DNA of 64,000 bases. It comes from Alphaproteobacteria bacterium (lineage in GTDB: Bacteria > Pseudomonadota > Alphaproteobacteria > Rickettsiales > JADKJE01). The notes below the pieces were generated by a model. That model had not been told where the DNA came from, searched no databases, and saw only the letters and a list, made by a program, of their open reading frames with translations. Of this stretch, positions 9,219-17,454 are shown piece by piece. Numbering within the stretch: the first letter of the stretch is position 1; every line of letters starts with the position of its first letter. A program made the translations under genes and the position numbers. The stretch is from the NCBI GenBank assembly GCA_016722515.1, contig JADKJE010000001.1, positions 682,001 to 746,000 on the forward strand, read 5' to 3'.

Positions 9219-11708
9219 ATGACAGTACTCCATAACGCAGTTTTAAAAAACGACATACACGAAGTAAAAAAAATATTATCCCATTCAACAGAAAACCTCG
9301 ATGATACAAATGAGATTTTTCAAACACCGCTTTATTTAGCCTGTGATGCTGGATTTAAAGATATCGTCGAAATCTTACTTTCATATAAACCAGATATCGC
9401 AAAAAAAATACCCGTTTCCGAAGCGGAAGAAGAGCTCGACATACATGGTATAGAACAAACGGCCTTTCACGCCGCCTGTCATCGAGGTTATGAGGATATC
9501 GTTGACCTTCTGATTGCTCATGGGGCTGATATGTATACCAAGAGAGAACATAAGATAGATAATGGTGATGGAATACATCAAGAAGAAGCCAGCTCCATTT
9601 TAATACCAGCTTCACGTGGCCATTTATCTATTGTAAAGAAACTATTAGCCAAGGATTCTGCATCTTTATTTGATCAAGAAGATATTAAGCTGGCATATAT
9701 ATTGGCTGTTGAATACGGATCATTTGAAACAGCAATGTTTTTAAGCAACCATTTAAAAATTGAAATAAAAGACAAGTATAAAGAAAAACTACTGTTAAAT
9801 TCAGCTAAGAACAACATCCTTTCCGAGGCATTATTCAGTAATAATGCTTTTACTCTTAAGCAACTAAACAAAGCATTAGAAGGAGCGCTATCCTCGCTTT
9901 CTATAGACTCTATAAATATACTTTTAGCCCATGGTGCAAACATTAATGAAACAAACGCCCAATTATTAGTTCAAGCAATAACATCATACCCATCACGCTA
10001 CTCGCACCATGATGTGGGGATTTTCGAGAAAACAGAAAAAGATCTTTATAGAAATGGACTAGCATATCAACTGCACTTTTCATATATTGCTCCGTATAAA
10101 TCATATTTAGATTCTATTAATTTATTAAATGACTATTTATGTATAAATCCAGACTCAGAATTTAAAATTGAAAACAAAGAATACCAATATACCATGCTAC
10201 ATGCCGCAGCGGAAAATGGTGAGATTAACCTTGTTAAAGAACTTATTGGCAAATACAATATTAATGCACAAGATTATAAAGGAAACACCCCATTACATTA
10301 TGCGGTTGCAAGTGAAAATAAAGATGTTATAAAATTATTAATTGAGGAAGGTGCAGATCAAAACATTGAAAATTTTAAAGGAATAACACCTAGATTCTTT
10401 AATCCAACTCTAAAAGATGCCGTAAAAGATTATACCAGAACATGCGTTTTACCCCTTTTGTTACAATCAACGGATTTAAATACAGATCCCAGCACATTAA
10501 CCAAACAATTATCCCAACAAGTTCGAGACGTTCTCTTATTGAATGTAAATACGTTGCACGTTATGCGCTTTAATCATCACTGGCATGATCCAGCCCAGCA
10601 GGCATCACTTAATAAAGTAAAAGACTTAGGTGGAAAAACATGGGAACCTCTTTTTAACGTCTCAAACATTCAAGTGAATGTATCAGGGAAAAACTGGTCC
10701 GTAGTCCCTTTAAATACAACCTCTTTATTAAAAGATGAAGAGAAACGATTAGGCCACTGTGTTGGTGGATACACGAATAAATGTTTTAGTGGATATTCCC
10801 ATATTCTTTCCATTCGTAATGAGAAGGGAGAATCACAATCTACCTTTGAAATATTAACCGAATATGGCAAAAAAACCTATCATCTTCAACAACATTATGG
10901 CCCTAAAAACGCTAGCCCCTCATCAGAAAGTGGAATTGTACTTAAATCTATTTTTGATCACCTTGACAAGGGAATATTACAGATTGATTACGATTATCTT
11001 AATCAAAAATTAAATGAAAGATTAAAAGAGAATGAGGCTAATAAGTATATTAACGAAGTAGGATATGATTATAAATCCCCCGGTAAAATAGAAGAGGCAC
11101 AAAATGCCTACCGTGCTTCACTCAAAGGAAAGACAATTATTAATAATTTTAAAAGGTTAACTCTATCAACCTTTGAATGTGGCTCCAGTATGTTTAAATC
11201 AACAAACGAAATACAGACTTATAATATTAAATTAATACCAGCACCTATTACTGCTCCTGTCCGAGCACTTCATAAAACAGCCAAACACCCATTAACGGAT
11301 GAACATGCCGCTTGTTACTATAGCCTGTATTATAAAGTAAAAGATTTCTTTGGTGATAAGTTTGATGACACCAAGACAAAAGTGATCTTTCCGGAACAAC
11401 CACTTGGGCAAATGCAGTTACATACCACACTTACCAGTGGAGAAACGAAAATCATTAGCTTTACGCATAATAGCGTATTAAGCTACAGCAAAATAATGCC
11501 AGCACAAATGGCTAATTTGCCAAAACCAACTGCTTTCCAACAGGATAATAAGTTAGAAGCCAACCCTATTAAAAGTAAGTCAGATATTAGAACGTCACAA
11601 AACCTAGGGGGAGAAATACTCAAGTGGGAAGCTGGAAATACAGCAGCAAACCGCATTCTTAACCAACGAAACGCCCCCGCTATTCAGCAAGGTGGAATTG
11701 GTGCCTAG
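9219..11708 (+). CDS. Ankyrin-repeat protein with PcfJ-like C-terminal domain, candidate secreted effector
   Basis: 829 residues with no signal peptide or membrane segment. Ankyrin repeats are visible at about residues 34-60 (TPLYLACDAGFKDIVEILL), 78-105 (TAFHAACHRGYEDIVDLLI), 124-146, 230-247, 323-351 and 354-386 (NTPLHYAVASENKDVIKLLI). At about 511-570 there is an LGHCVGGYTNKC...SHILSIRN...STFEI stretch that resembles the PcfJ-like family, named after a protein of a conjugative plasmid. Ankyrin proteins of intracellular alphaproteobacteria are often T4SS effectors, and a T4SS locus lies in this window, but secretion here is only inferred. The gene is visibly AT-richer than murG and uvrA, suggesting transfer. 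AAGG precedes the ATG. The C-terminal 250 residues are unrecognised. Confidence 0.75.
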   Translation: MTVLHNAVLKNDIHEVKKILSHSTENLDDTNEIFQTPLYLACDAGFKDIVEILLSYKPDIAKKIPVSEAEEELDIHGIEQTAFHAACHRGYEDIVDLLIAHGADMYTKREHKIDNGDGIHQEEASSILIPASRGHLSIVKKLLAKDSASLFDQEDIKLAYILAVEYGSFETAMFLSNHLKIEIKDKYKEKLLLNSAKNNILSEALFSNNAFTLKQLNKALEGALSSLSIDSINILLAHGANINETNAQLLVQAITSYPSRYSHHDVGIFEKTEKDLYRNGLAYQLHFSYIAPYKSYLDSINLLNDYLCINPDSEFKIENKEYQYTMLHAAAENGEINLVKELIGKYNINAQDYKGNTPLHYAVASENKDVIKLLIEEGADQNIENFKGITPRFFNPTLKDAVKDYTRTCVLPLLLQSTDLNTDPSTLTKQLSQQVRDVLLLNVNTLHVMRFNHHWHDPAQQASLNKVKDLGGKTWEPLFNVSNIQVNVSGKNWSVVPLNTTSLLKDEEKRLGHCVGGYTNKCFSGYSHILSIRNEKGESQSTFEILTEYGKKTYHLQQHYGPKNASPSSESGIVLKSIFDHLDKGILQIDYDYLNQKLNERLKENEANKYINEVGYDYKSPGKIEEAQNAYRASLKGKTIINNFKRLTLSTFECGSSMFKSTNEIQTYNIKLIPAPITAPVRALHKTAKHPLTDEHAACYYSLYYKVKDFFGDKFDDTKTKVIFPEQPLGQMQLHTTLTSGETKIISFTHNSVLSYSKIMPAQMANLPKPTAFQQDNKLEANPIKSKSDIRTSQNLGGEILKWEAGNTAANRILNQRNAPAIQQGGIGA

Positions 11709-11943
11709 TGTATTTTCTTTTTAGTTGTGCACAAAGTATCAACTGTTTAGCGGCCTTTTGATTTAGCAATCAGCACCGTTTTAATTGAGTAACTGATCTG
11801 TTCAACAAAAGCGAGATTTAAAATTATAGATCAATATGTTATTGATTTATAAAATTAGATTTGGGTGTCCGGCGTAGATTTGGTATGTTCCTTTGATGTA
11901 TATACGATCCAAGAAGAACAAGAGTGGTAGCCTTGACCGAGCC

Positions 11944-12005
11944 CCTTCACACCACCCCAGATTCATGCCAAGGAGGGGTGGCCGAAGGCCGGGGTGGTGT
12001 GAAGG
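11944..12005. repeat. GC-rich inverted repeat, 15-bp perfect arms
   Basis: CCTTCACACCACCCC at 11944-11958 is the exact reverse complement of GGGGTGGTGTGAAGG at 11991-12005, with 32 bases between. The interior holds a second small palindrome, GGCCGAAGGCC. The element is strikingly GC-rich inside an AT-rich gap between the ankyrin gene and the convergent dioxygenase gene. It may be a dispersed palindromic element or a bidirectional terminator; no T-run follows, which favours a repeat element. The rest of the gap (11709-11943) holds nothing I recognise. Confidence 0.7.
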
Positions 12006-12158
12006 CCAAGCACTCTTAAATAGATTAAGTCACACATCCCTGTACGTAAATCATCATTCGATTCAAAAAGCTATGTTTCAATACCCAACACGCCCATTAC
12101 ATTACGTAATGATTCCAGCTCTTCATGTGCATAGATATCATCAGCTTCTGTAATTTTC

Positions 12159-13481
12159 TTACCCATGATCTCTTCCAGTAATGCTTTTATGATACTGGCG
12201 ATGGTTGGCATTTTCGCTCTCTGTTCCATATTGATTCAAGTTAGAAGCAAAAATACCTGCTGCACTCACAGGAAGGAAATCTTCATAGCGAATAGGCACA
12301 TAATGGATTAATTCGGCTGCAATACATGACTCAATGTCACCTGGAACAGATTCCTTTGCGTGGATGGTTTCGTATCCTTTATCGGTCACTTCATAACGGT
12401 AAAAAGCCAATTGCCTGTTGCGTAATTCAGTATGAGTTCTTGGAATTTCGGTAAAGCAATCGGCATAAGCCTGCATATAGGCATCATAATCTTTAACCGC
12501 CAGCTGTGCATCGATCGCTTCTGCCTTTTTAATTGCCTCATCATAGAGTTTCCGCCCCTTTTGGGTCATCGCCACTCCACGCTGCTCAATCTCGCCAAAC
12601 CGTGCAGTATGCGTTGCCTGGGTTTCTGAACCATCAACAGGATTCTTGAATATCACTTTTTCGGTCAGAGCCTTATACGAAGTCTGCCTTAAAAAAACCA
12701 GAGCGGGCGATGAAGGTGGACCTTCAATACTGTCTTTCATACCTTTATGGTCATACATTTTATACTGATCACCTAAACGCTGTTTCATTTCTTGATATAA
12801 CCGCTCAATATCTAGTGAATTAGGCGTTAAGTGATTGAGATGCGGATTAGGGAAACAGGCAACATCCGCCGCTATGTTTACTTTTTTAGCAACGAGGTCT
12901 TGATAGAGCTGATAGTCCGTTGCTTGCCCCCTCCAACCAAAAAGCGTTTGACCTTCTTCTATAAATTGCTGAGCCTGCTTTTCGTCAAAACCGCCTTGGG
13001 ATTCGCCAATTTCAATGAGCGCCACCAATGTTTCAGAAAAAATCTCGCGAGCTTCCAACGCGTCTTCAATCCGTTTGCGTATCTCATCCTCAAAGTAATC
13101 TGTCATTAATAATGAACAGAAAATGCGATGATCCGCGTGCTTTAAGGGTCTGAATGCCGTAGAAATTACCGGCTGGCTCTTGGCCCCGGCATCCGCGAGA
13201 TTATAAAAATTAACCGGCTGCATTCCAAGTTGGTTAAAGAACCTGGCCATCATCTTTAATTCAGAAGGTTTACCCAAGCGGATAGCGCCATGACGCTCAC
13301 TACTGAGATTCCGCAACTGCTCATCAGTGAGGCCCCATTCAGGATGCTGGGATGCTACAAGCTGGTTTATATCCTTTACCGTTTCCAACAATTTGTCGTA
13401 TAACGGCACTTCTTTAGCATACATCTCCGATAGCTGTTTAAAAAACCGCTTACGCAACGTATTTGCAGAAACCAAGGCCAT
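12159..13481 (-). CDS. 2-oxoadipate dioxygenase/decarboxylase (HglS/YdcJ, DUF1338), 3' end frameshifted
   Basis: Resembles the DUF1338/HglS family of Fe(II) VOC-fold enzymes, which convert 2-oxoadipate to D-2-hydroxyglutarate in D-lysine catabolism. Family stretches seen are VISTAFRPLKHADHRIFCS, NHLTPNSLDI with the metal-ligand histidine, and RFGEIEQRGVAMTQKGRKLYD with the ligand glutamate. AAGGAGG sits just before the ATG. The in-frame stop at 12159-12161 follows an atypical tail (from about NQYGTESENANHRQ). From about 12237 another frame reads MEQRAKMPTIASIIKALLEE and continues through YAHEELESLRNVMG to a stop at 12071-12073. That looks like the genuine C-terminus, so one frameshift is likely. 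It lies 35 bases after uvrA on the same strand. Whether this organism degrades lysine is unknown. Confidence 0.72.
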   Translation of the reverse strand: MALVSANTLRKRFFKQLSEMYAKEVPLYDKLLETVKDINQLVASQHPEWGLTDEQLRNLSSERHGAIRLGKPSELKMMARFFNQLGMQPVNFYNLADAGAKSQPVISTAFRPLKHADHRIFCSLLMTDYFEDEIRKRIEDALEAREIFSETLVALIEIGESQGGFDEKQAQQFIEEGQTLFGWRGQATDYQLYQDLVAKKVNIAADVACFPNPHLNHLTPNSLDIERLYQEMKQRLGDQYKMYDHKGMKDSIEGPPSSPALVFLRQTSYKALTEKVIFKNPVDGSETQATHTARFGEIEQRGVAMTQKGRKLYDEAIKKAEAIDAQLAVKDYDAYMQAYADCFTEIPRTHTELRNRQLAFYRYEVTDKGYETIHAKESVPGDIESCIAAELIHYVPIRYEDFLPVSAAGIFASNLNQYGTESENANHRQYHKSITGRDHG

Positions 13482-13516
13482 AGATCCTCCTTTTCCTCAA
13501 TCAGCAACCAACGATA

Positions 13517-14623
13517 TTAGGCAGTCTCCACTTCACCTGCATACTTACGCGTAAGGTAAGGTTTCAAATACTTTCCTGTAATACTTTCCTTGCACTGAAC
13601 CACAAGTTCTGGCGTCCCTTCGGCAACGATGTAGCCCCCTTTATCACCGCCTCCTGGACCCACATCGATAATCCAATCTGCTGTTTTAATCACATCCAGA
13701 TTATGTTCGATGACCAAGACGGTATTCCCGGCTTCCACCAGTTTATGCAGTACTTTAAGCAAGCGGCTTATGTCATGGGTATGCAATCCAGTCGTAGGCT
13801 CATCGAGAATATAAAGGGTACGGCCTGTAGAACGCTTCGACAATTCTTTGGCCAATTTCACCCGTTGCGCTTCACCGCCAGAAAGAGTCGTGGCAGACTG
13901 GCCTATTTTAATATAGCCAAGCCCCACTTCCTGCAATGCATCGAGCTTTTCTTTAATGAGCGGCATATTCGTGAAGAACGCGGCAGCATCATCCACAGTC
14001 ATATCCAATACTTGCGCAATGGATTTACCTTTGAAAGTAACTTCTAACGTTTCACGATTATAACGAGCTCCTCCACATGCGTCACAATTAACATAGACAT
14101 CCGGCAAGAAGTGCATTTCAATCTTGAGCATGCCATCACCCTGACAAGCTTCGCAACGTCCACCTTTGACGTTGAAAGAGAATCTGCCCGATTTATAACC
14201 GCGTGCTTTGGATTCTGGCAACGCTGTATACCAATCACGAATCAATGAAAATGCTCCGGTATAGGTAGCAGGATTCGACCTTGGTGTACGACCAATAGGT
14301 GATTGGTCAATTTCGATAATTTTGTCGATACGCTCAATCCCGTGAATGGCATCATGCGGTCCAGGAACCGTTTTAGCACCATTCATTAAACGCGCCAGGG
14401 TTTTATATAACGTATGGATAACCAAACTGGATTTTCCACCACCGGATACACCCGTCACGCAGGTAAAGGTTCCCAACGGAATATCCACGGATACGTTCTT
14501 AAGATTATTAACACGTGCACCTTCAATGCTGATAGCTTTACGCCCATCGGTTTTGCGACGTATTTTAGGTACAGCAATATACTGCGTACCTTTCAAATAC
14601 TGTCCAGTGATACTTTCGGCCAC
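13517..14623 (-). CDS. uvrA: Excinuclease ABC subunit UvrA, C-terminal part (separated by frameshift)
   Basis: Second ABC module of UvrA, the damage-recognition ATPase of nucleotide excision repair. It contains the second Walker A (GVSGGGKSS, with a Gly where most UvrA have Ser), a zinc-binding CEACQGDG...CDACGGARY pair, the signature LSGGEAQRVKLA and Walker B (LYILDEPTTGLH). The start given is only where the open frame begins (a GTG inside the gene). The natural protein should be continuous with the N-terminal ORF that ends at 14593. Adding one A to the run at 14647-14650 on the coding strand would join the two with a normal GAKSTPLEVQEVAESITGQY linker. The joined length is about 955 residues, as expected. 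Confidence 0.9.
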   Translation of the reverse strand: MAESITGQYLKGTQYIAVPKIRRKTDGRKAISIEGARVNNLKNVSVDIPLGTFTCVTGVSGGGKSSLVIHTLYKTLARLMNGAKTVPGPHDAIHGIERIDKIIEIDQSPIGRTPRSNPATYTGAFSLIRDWYTALPESKARGYKSGRFSFNVKGGRCEACQGDGMLKIEMHFLPDVYVNCDACGGARYNRETLEVTFKGKSIAQVLDMTVDDAAAFFTNMPLIKEKLDALQEVGLGYIKIGQSATTLSGGEAQRVKLAKELSKRSTGRTLYILDEPTTGLHTHDISRLLKVLHKLVEAGNTVLVIEHNLDVIKTADWIIDVGPGGGDKGGYIVAEGTPELVVQCKESITGKYLKPYLTRKYAGEVETA

Positions 14624-16416
14624 TTCCTGTACTTCCAGCGGAGTACTTTTGCGCCAACATAACCACCGTGAATACCGGCACCAGGCCCTACGTCAATCAG
14701 ATGGTCTGCGTTACGAATGGTATCTTCATCATGCTCCACAACAATCACCGAATTTCCTAAATCACGCAATTGTTTGAGGGTATGCAGCAATTTATCATTA
14801 TCGCGCTGGTGAAGACCAATCGAAGGCTCATCCAGTACATAAATCACACCACTTAATCCCGAACCAATTTGGGACGCCAGACGGATACGCTGGCTTTCAC
14901 CACCCGAGAGTGTTCCCGATTCACGGCTTAGAGTCAGGTAATCAAGCCCCACATTATAGAGGAATCCCAATCGCTTTTGCAGCTCCTTAATAACCCGCTC
15001 TCCAATTTTGTTGTGTGTTTTATTTAATTTGCTAGGCAATTGCTCAAACCATTCAATGGCTTCAGTAATCGTCAAACGGCAGACTTCGCCCACATGTTTA
15101 TCGGCGATTCGAATACATAAAGCTTCGGGACGCAGACGATAACCATCACAAACGTGGCAACGGGTTGTGCTTTGGTATTTTTCGTTTTCCTCGTGCATAT
15201 GGTCGGTATTATACTCAGCCGCCAAACGCTTAACATTGGCGATCACCCCTTCAAATTTCTTTTTGACACGGTAATGCTGCACACCATCATTATAATCCAT
15301 TTGCACTTGTTCTTCGCCCGTGCCATTCAATAGAACGTCCTGTGCTTCCTGGGTCAATTCAGAATAGGGCACATCAACACTGAATCCGTAATGCTTACCA
15401 AGACTTTCAAGAATTTGCGTATATAAACGTTGCTGGCTCCCTGTCCATGGCGAAATAGCGCCTTCACGTAGCGTTTTGGTTTTATCTGGGATAATCAACT
15501 CGGCGTCATAAACCAGCTCAGTTCCCAAACCATCACATGCAGGGCATGCACCATAGGGGCTGTTGAATGAAAATAAACGCGGCTCAATTTCCGATAACGT
15601 GAATCCAGAAATCGGGCAGGCAAATTTTTCAGAGAAAATCATTTTCTCTTCTAAAGTCACACCATCAGGAAGTTTTTTGCCTTCTGGCACTTCCACCAAT
15701 TCCACATAAACTAACCCACCTGCTAGTTTACAGGCTGTCTCTAAACTATCAGGAAGACGATTGCCCAGTTCCGCATTAATTACCAGGCGGTCAATCACGA
15801 CTTCGATATTATGTTTCTTGTTTTTATCAATCGGGGGGAAATCATCAATTTCAAAAATTTCATTATCGATTTTGATGCGGGTGTAGCCTTGTTTTTTAAG
15901 TTCTAATATTTCACGGCGATGTTCCCCTTTATGACCACGTACGATTGGAGCCAGGATATAAAACTTTGTTCCTTCAGGCAATTTAAGCACTGCATCAACC
16001 ATCATGCTGATGGTTTGGCTTTCAATAGGTTTACCGGTTGCAGGCGAATATGGCACACCGATACGCGCGTACAACAAACGCATATAGTCATAAATTTCAG
16101 TTACTGTTGAAACCGTCGAGCGCGGATTTTTCGATGTGGTTTTTTGATCGATGGCAATGGCGGGTGACAATCCGGTGATTGATTCAACATCCGGTTTGCT
16201 CTGTAATTGCAAGAACTGACGGGCATAAGCAGATAAGCTTTCGACATAGCGACGCTGCCCTTCCGCATAGACTGTATCAAAAGCAAGAGACGATTTTCCT
16301 GAACCAGACGGGCCAGTGATCACCACCAACTGTTTCGTGGGAATATCAACGTCAATTCCTTTTAGATTATGCTGTTTGGCATTACGTACCCGAATGAATT
16401 CCGCTGTATCAGACAT
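14593..16416 (-). CDS. uvrA: Excinuclease ABC subunit UvrA, N-terminal part
   Basis: First ABC module of UvrA, with Walker A GPSGSGKSSLAFDT near residue 35, the UvrB-interacting insertion, a zinc-finger pair (CPACDGLG and CHVCDGYR) and the ABC signature LSGGESQRIRLA. The ATG at 16416 is preceded by AAGGAG. After HLIDVGPGAGIHGGYVGAK the frame runs into a non-homologous tail and stops at 14593, because it is one base short at a four-A run (14647-14650 on the plus strand as T). Either a sequencing/assembly error or a genuine mutation splits the gene. It is divergent from ssb, the common alphaproteobacterial uvrA/ssb arrangement. I see no clear LexA box in the 179-base gap. Confidence 0.92.
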   Translation of the reverse strand: MSDTAEFIRVRNAKQHNLKGIDVDIPTKQLVVITGPSGSGKSSLAFDTVYAEGQRRYVESLSAYARQFLQLQSKPDVESITGLSPAIAIDQKTTSKNPRSTVSTVTEIYDYMRLLYARIGVPYSPATGKPIESQTISMMVDAVLKLPEGTKFYILAPIVRGHKGEHRREILELKKQGYTRIKIDNEIFEIDDFPPIDKNKKHNIEVVIDRLVINAELGNRLPDSLETACKLAGGLVYVELVEVPEGKKLPDGVTLEEKMIFSEKFACPISGFTLSEIEPRLFSFNSPYGACPACDGLGTELVYDAELIIPDKTKTLREGAISPWTGSQQRLYTQILESLGKHYGFSVDVPYSELTQEAQDVLLNGTGEEQVQMDYNDGVQHYRVKKKFEGVIANVKRLAAEYNTDHMHEENEKYQSTTRCHVCDGYRLRPEALCIRIADKHVGEVCRLTITEAIEWFEQLPSKLNKTHNKIGERVIKELQKRLGFLYNVGLDYLTLSRESGTLSGGESQRIRLASQIGSGLSGVIYVLDEPSIGLHQRDNDKLLHTLKQLRDLGNSVIVVEHDEDTIRNADHLIDVGPGAGIHGGYVGAKVLRWKYRKWPKVSLDSI

Positions 16417-16515
16417 AGTGCTCCTTCATAGTTATTCATGTTTCCGATCCCCTATGATATGCGCTCCACAGCCTACACTCAACTAAAAAATCTTTATTTT
16501 TCGCAAGCTTCGTAC

Positions 16516-16544
16516 TTGCAGCGGCCTTTGGAAACGGTTAGAAT
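16516..16544 (+). promoter_or_regulatory. Possible sigma-70 promoter for ssb
   Basis: TTGCAG (16516-16521) and TAGAAT (16539-16544) are separated by 17 bases, and the second hexamer lies about 50 bases before the ssb ATG. The -10 box matches 5 of 6 consensus bases; the -35 matches only the TTG. Confidence 0.35.
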
Positions 16545-16595
16545 CAGGAAACTGCCCACATTTAATGAAATAGCAGTATTGCAAAAGGAAGCGTT

Positions 16596-17087
16596 ATGGC
16601 TGGAAGTTTAAACAAAGTCACCCTCATTGGTAACCTGGGTCGCGACCCAGAAATTCGTAGCACACAAAGTGGCGGCGAAATCGCTAATATCACCATTGCC
16701 ACCTCTGAATCATGGAAAGATAAAAACACAGGTGAACGTAATGAACGTACCGAATGGCACCGGGTTGTCGTCTTCAATGAAGGCCTCGTTCGCGTCGTTA
16801 AAAATTATTTGCGCAAAGGTTCAAAAGTGTATATCGAAGGCCAGTTGCAAACACGCAAATGGACCGATCAAACGAATATCGAGCGCTACACAACTGAAAT
16901 TGTTTTACAAAATTTCAGCGGCCAATTAATCATGCTTGATGGCCGCAGTGGCGGTTCTGAAGGTGGGGTAGGTGATGAGTCTGCTTATCAAGCACCAGCT
17001 CCTTCTGCTGCCCCTTCCCCGTTTGCATCCAGCCCATCCGCTCCCTCTTTTGGCGGAAAAATGATTGATGATGATATTCCGTTTTAG
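16596..17087 (+). CDS. ssb: Single-stranded DNA-binding protein SSB
   Basis: OB-fold protein that coats single-stranded DNA during replication, recombination and repair. The N-terminal 110 residues are a standard SSB fold (SLNKVTLIGNLGRDPEIR, TEWHRVVVFNE, YIEGQLQTRKW). A Gly/Ser/Pro/Ala-rich linker follows and the acidic tip DDDIPF, which recruits partner proteins, closes the protein. 163 residues, usual length. AAGGAAG lies six bases before the ATG. It is divergent from uvrA. Confidence 0.96.
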   Translation: MAGSLNKVTLIGNLGRDPEIRSTQSGGEIANITIATSESWKDKNTGERNERTEWHRVVVFNEGLVRVVKNYLRKGSKVYIEGQLQTRKWTDQTNIERYTTEIVLQNFSGQLIMLDGRSGGSEGGVGDESAYQAPAPSAAPSPFASSPSAPSFGGKMIDDDIPF

Positions 17088-17101
17088 ATAAGAAGACAGA
17101 C

Positions 17102-17129
17102 CGAAAGATACGACTCCCCCTTTCGTTTT
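17102..17129 (+). terminator. Weak candidate terminator after ssb
   Basis: CGAAAG (17102-17107) and CTTTCG (17120-17125) form a six-base stem with a 12-base loop, followed by TTTTA, beginning 15 bases after the ssb stop. The stem is short, so this is tentative. Confidence 0.35.
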
Positions 17130-17132
17130 AGT

Positions 17133-17339
17133 TCATTCTAGGCTGAGCTTGCTGGTCTTGCTGGCTGTACCCCCGCATACATTACTTATACGCTTGGGAC
17201 CATAACGTTTTACCTTCCATCTCATAGGTACGATAAACAAATCCAGATCCTCTGCATGGAGGAGATATTTTTCATCAATCCCATCTGGATGCCGATACCG
17301 CGCAATGGAGGTCATCATAAACACACCTCCTAAACACAC
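17133..17339 (-). pseudogene. Remnant of a GT2 glycosyltransferase gene
   Basis: The frame reads GGVFMMTSIARYRHPDGIDEK and then YLLHAEDLDL. This parallels GAFMMMPVAKYRHVGGMDEK, YFLHVEDMDL in the intact glycosyltransferase at 19801-20730. The homologue's next residues (YRVQEMEGK) appear only in another frame (VYRTYEMEGK), and its THIGQTSRKS appears again in the first frame as NVCGGTASKTSK. At least two frameshifts are therefore present, and the N-terminal 170 residues and the C-terminus are gone. It lies directly downstream of the 600-residue gene. A decayed paralogue left by duplication is the simplest reading. Confidence 0.72.
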
Positions 17340-17454
17340 CCTACGAGTGCGCCTCTACGGCAATAGTACACGTGCCCGGGGTAACGATAAGACACGTGCA
17401 ATTCCTCGGTATTTCCTACATAGTCTAAAACGTTAGGTGGTATGGATACCCCTC

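Noticed and set aside
16417..16595. LexA/SOS box between uvrA and ssb
   Set aside because: Neither an alphaproteobacterial GTTC-type direct repeat nor a CTGT-N8-ACAG palindrome is present.
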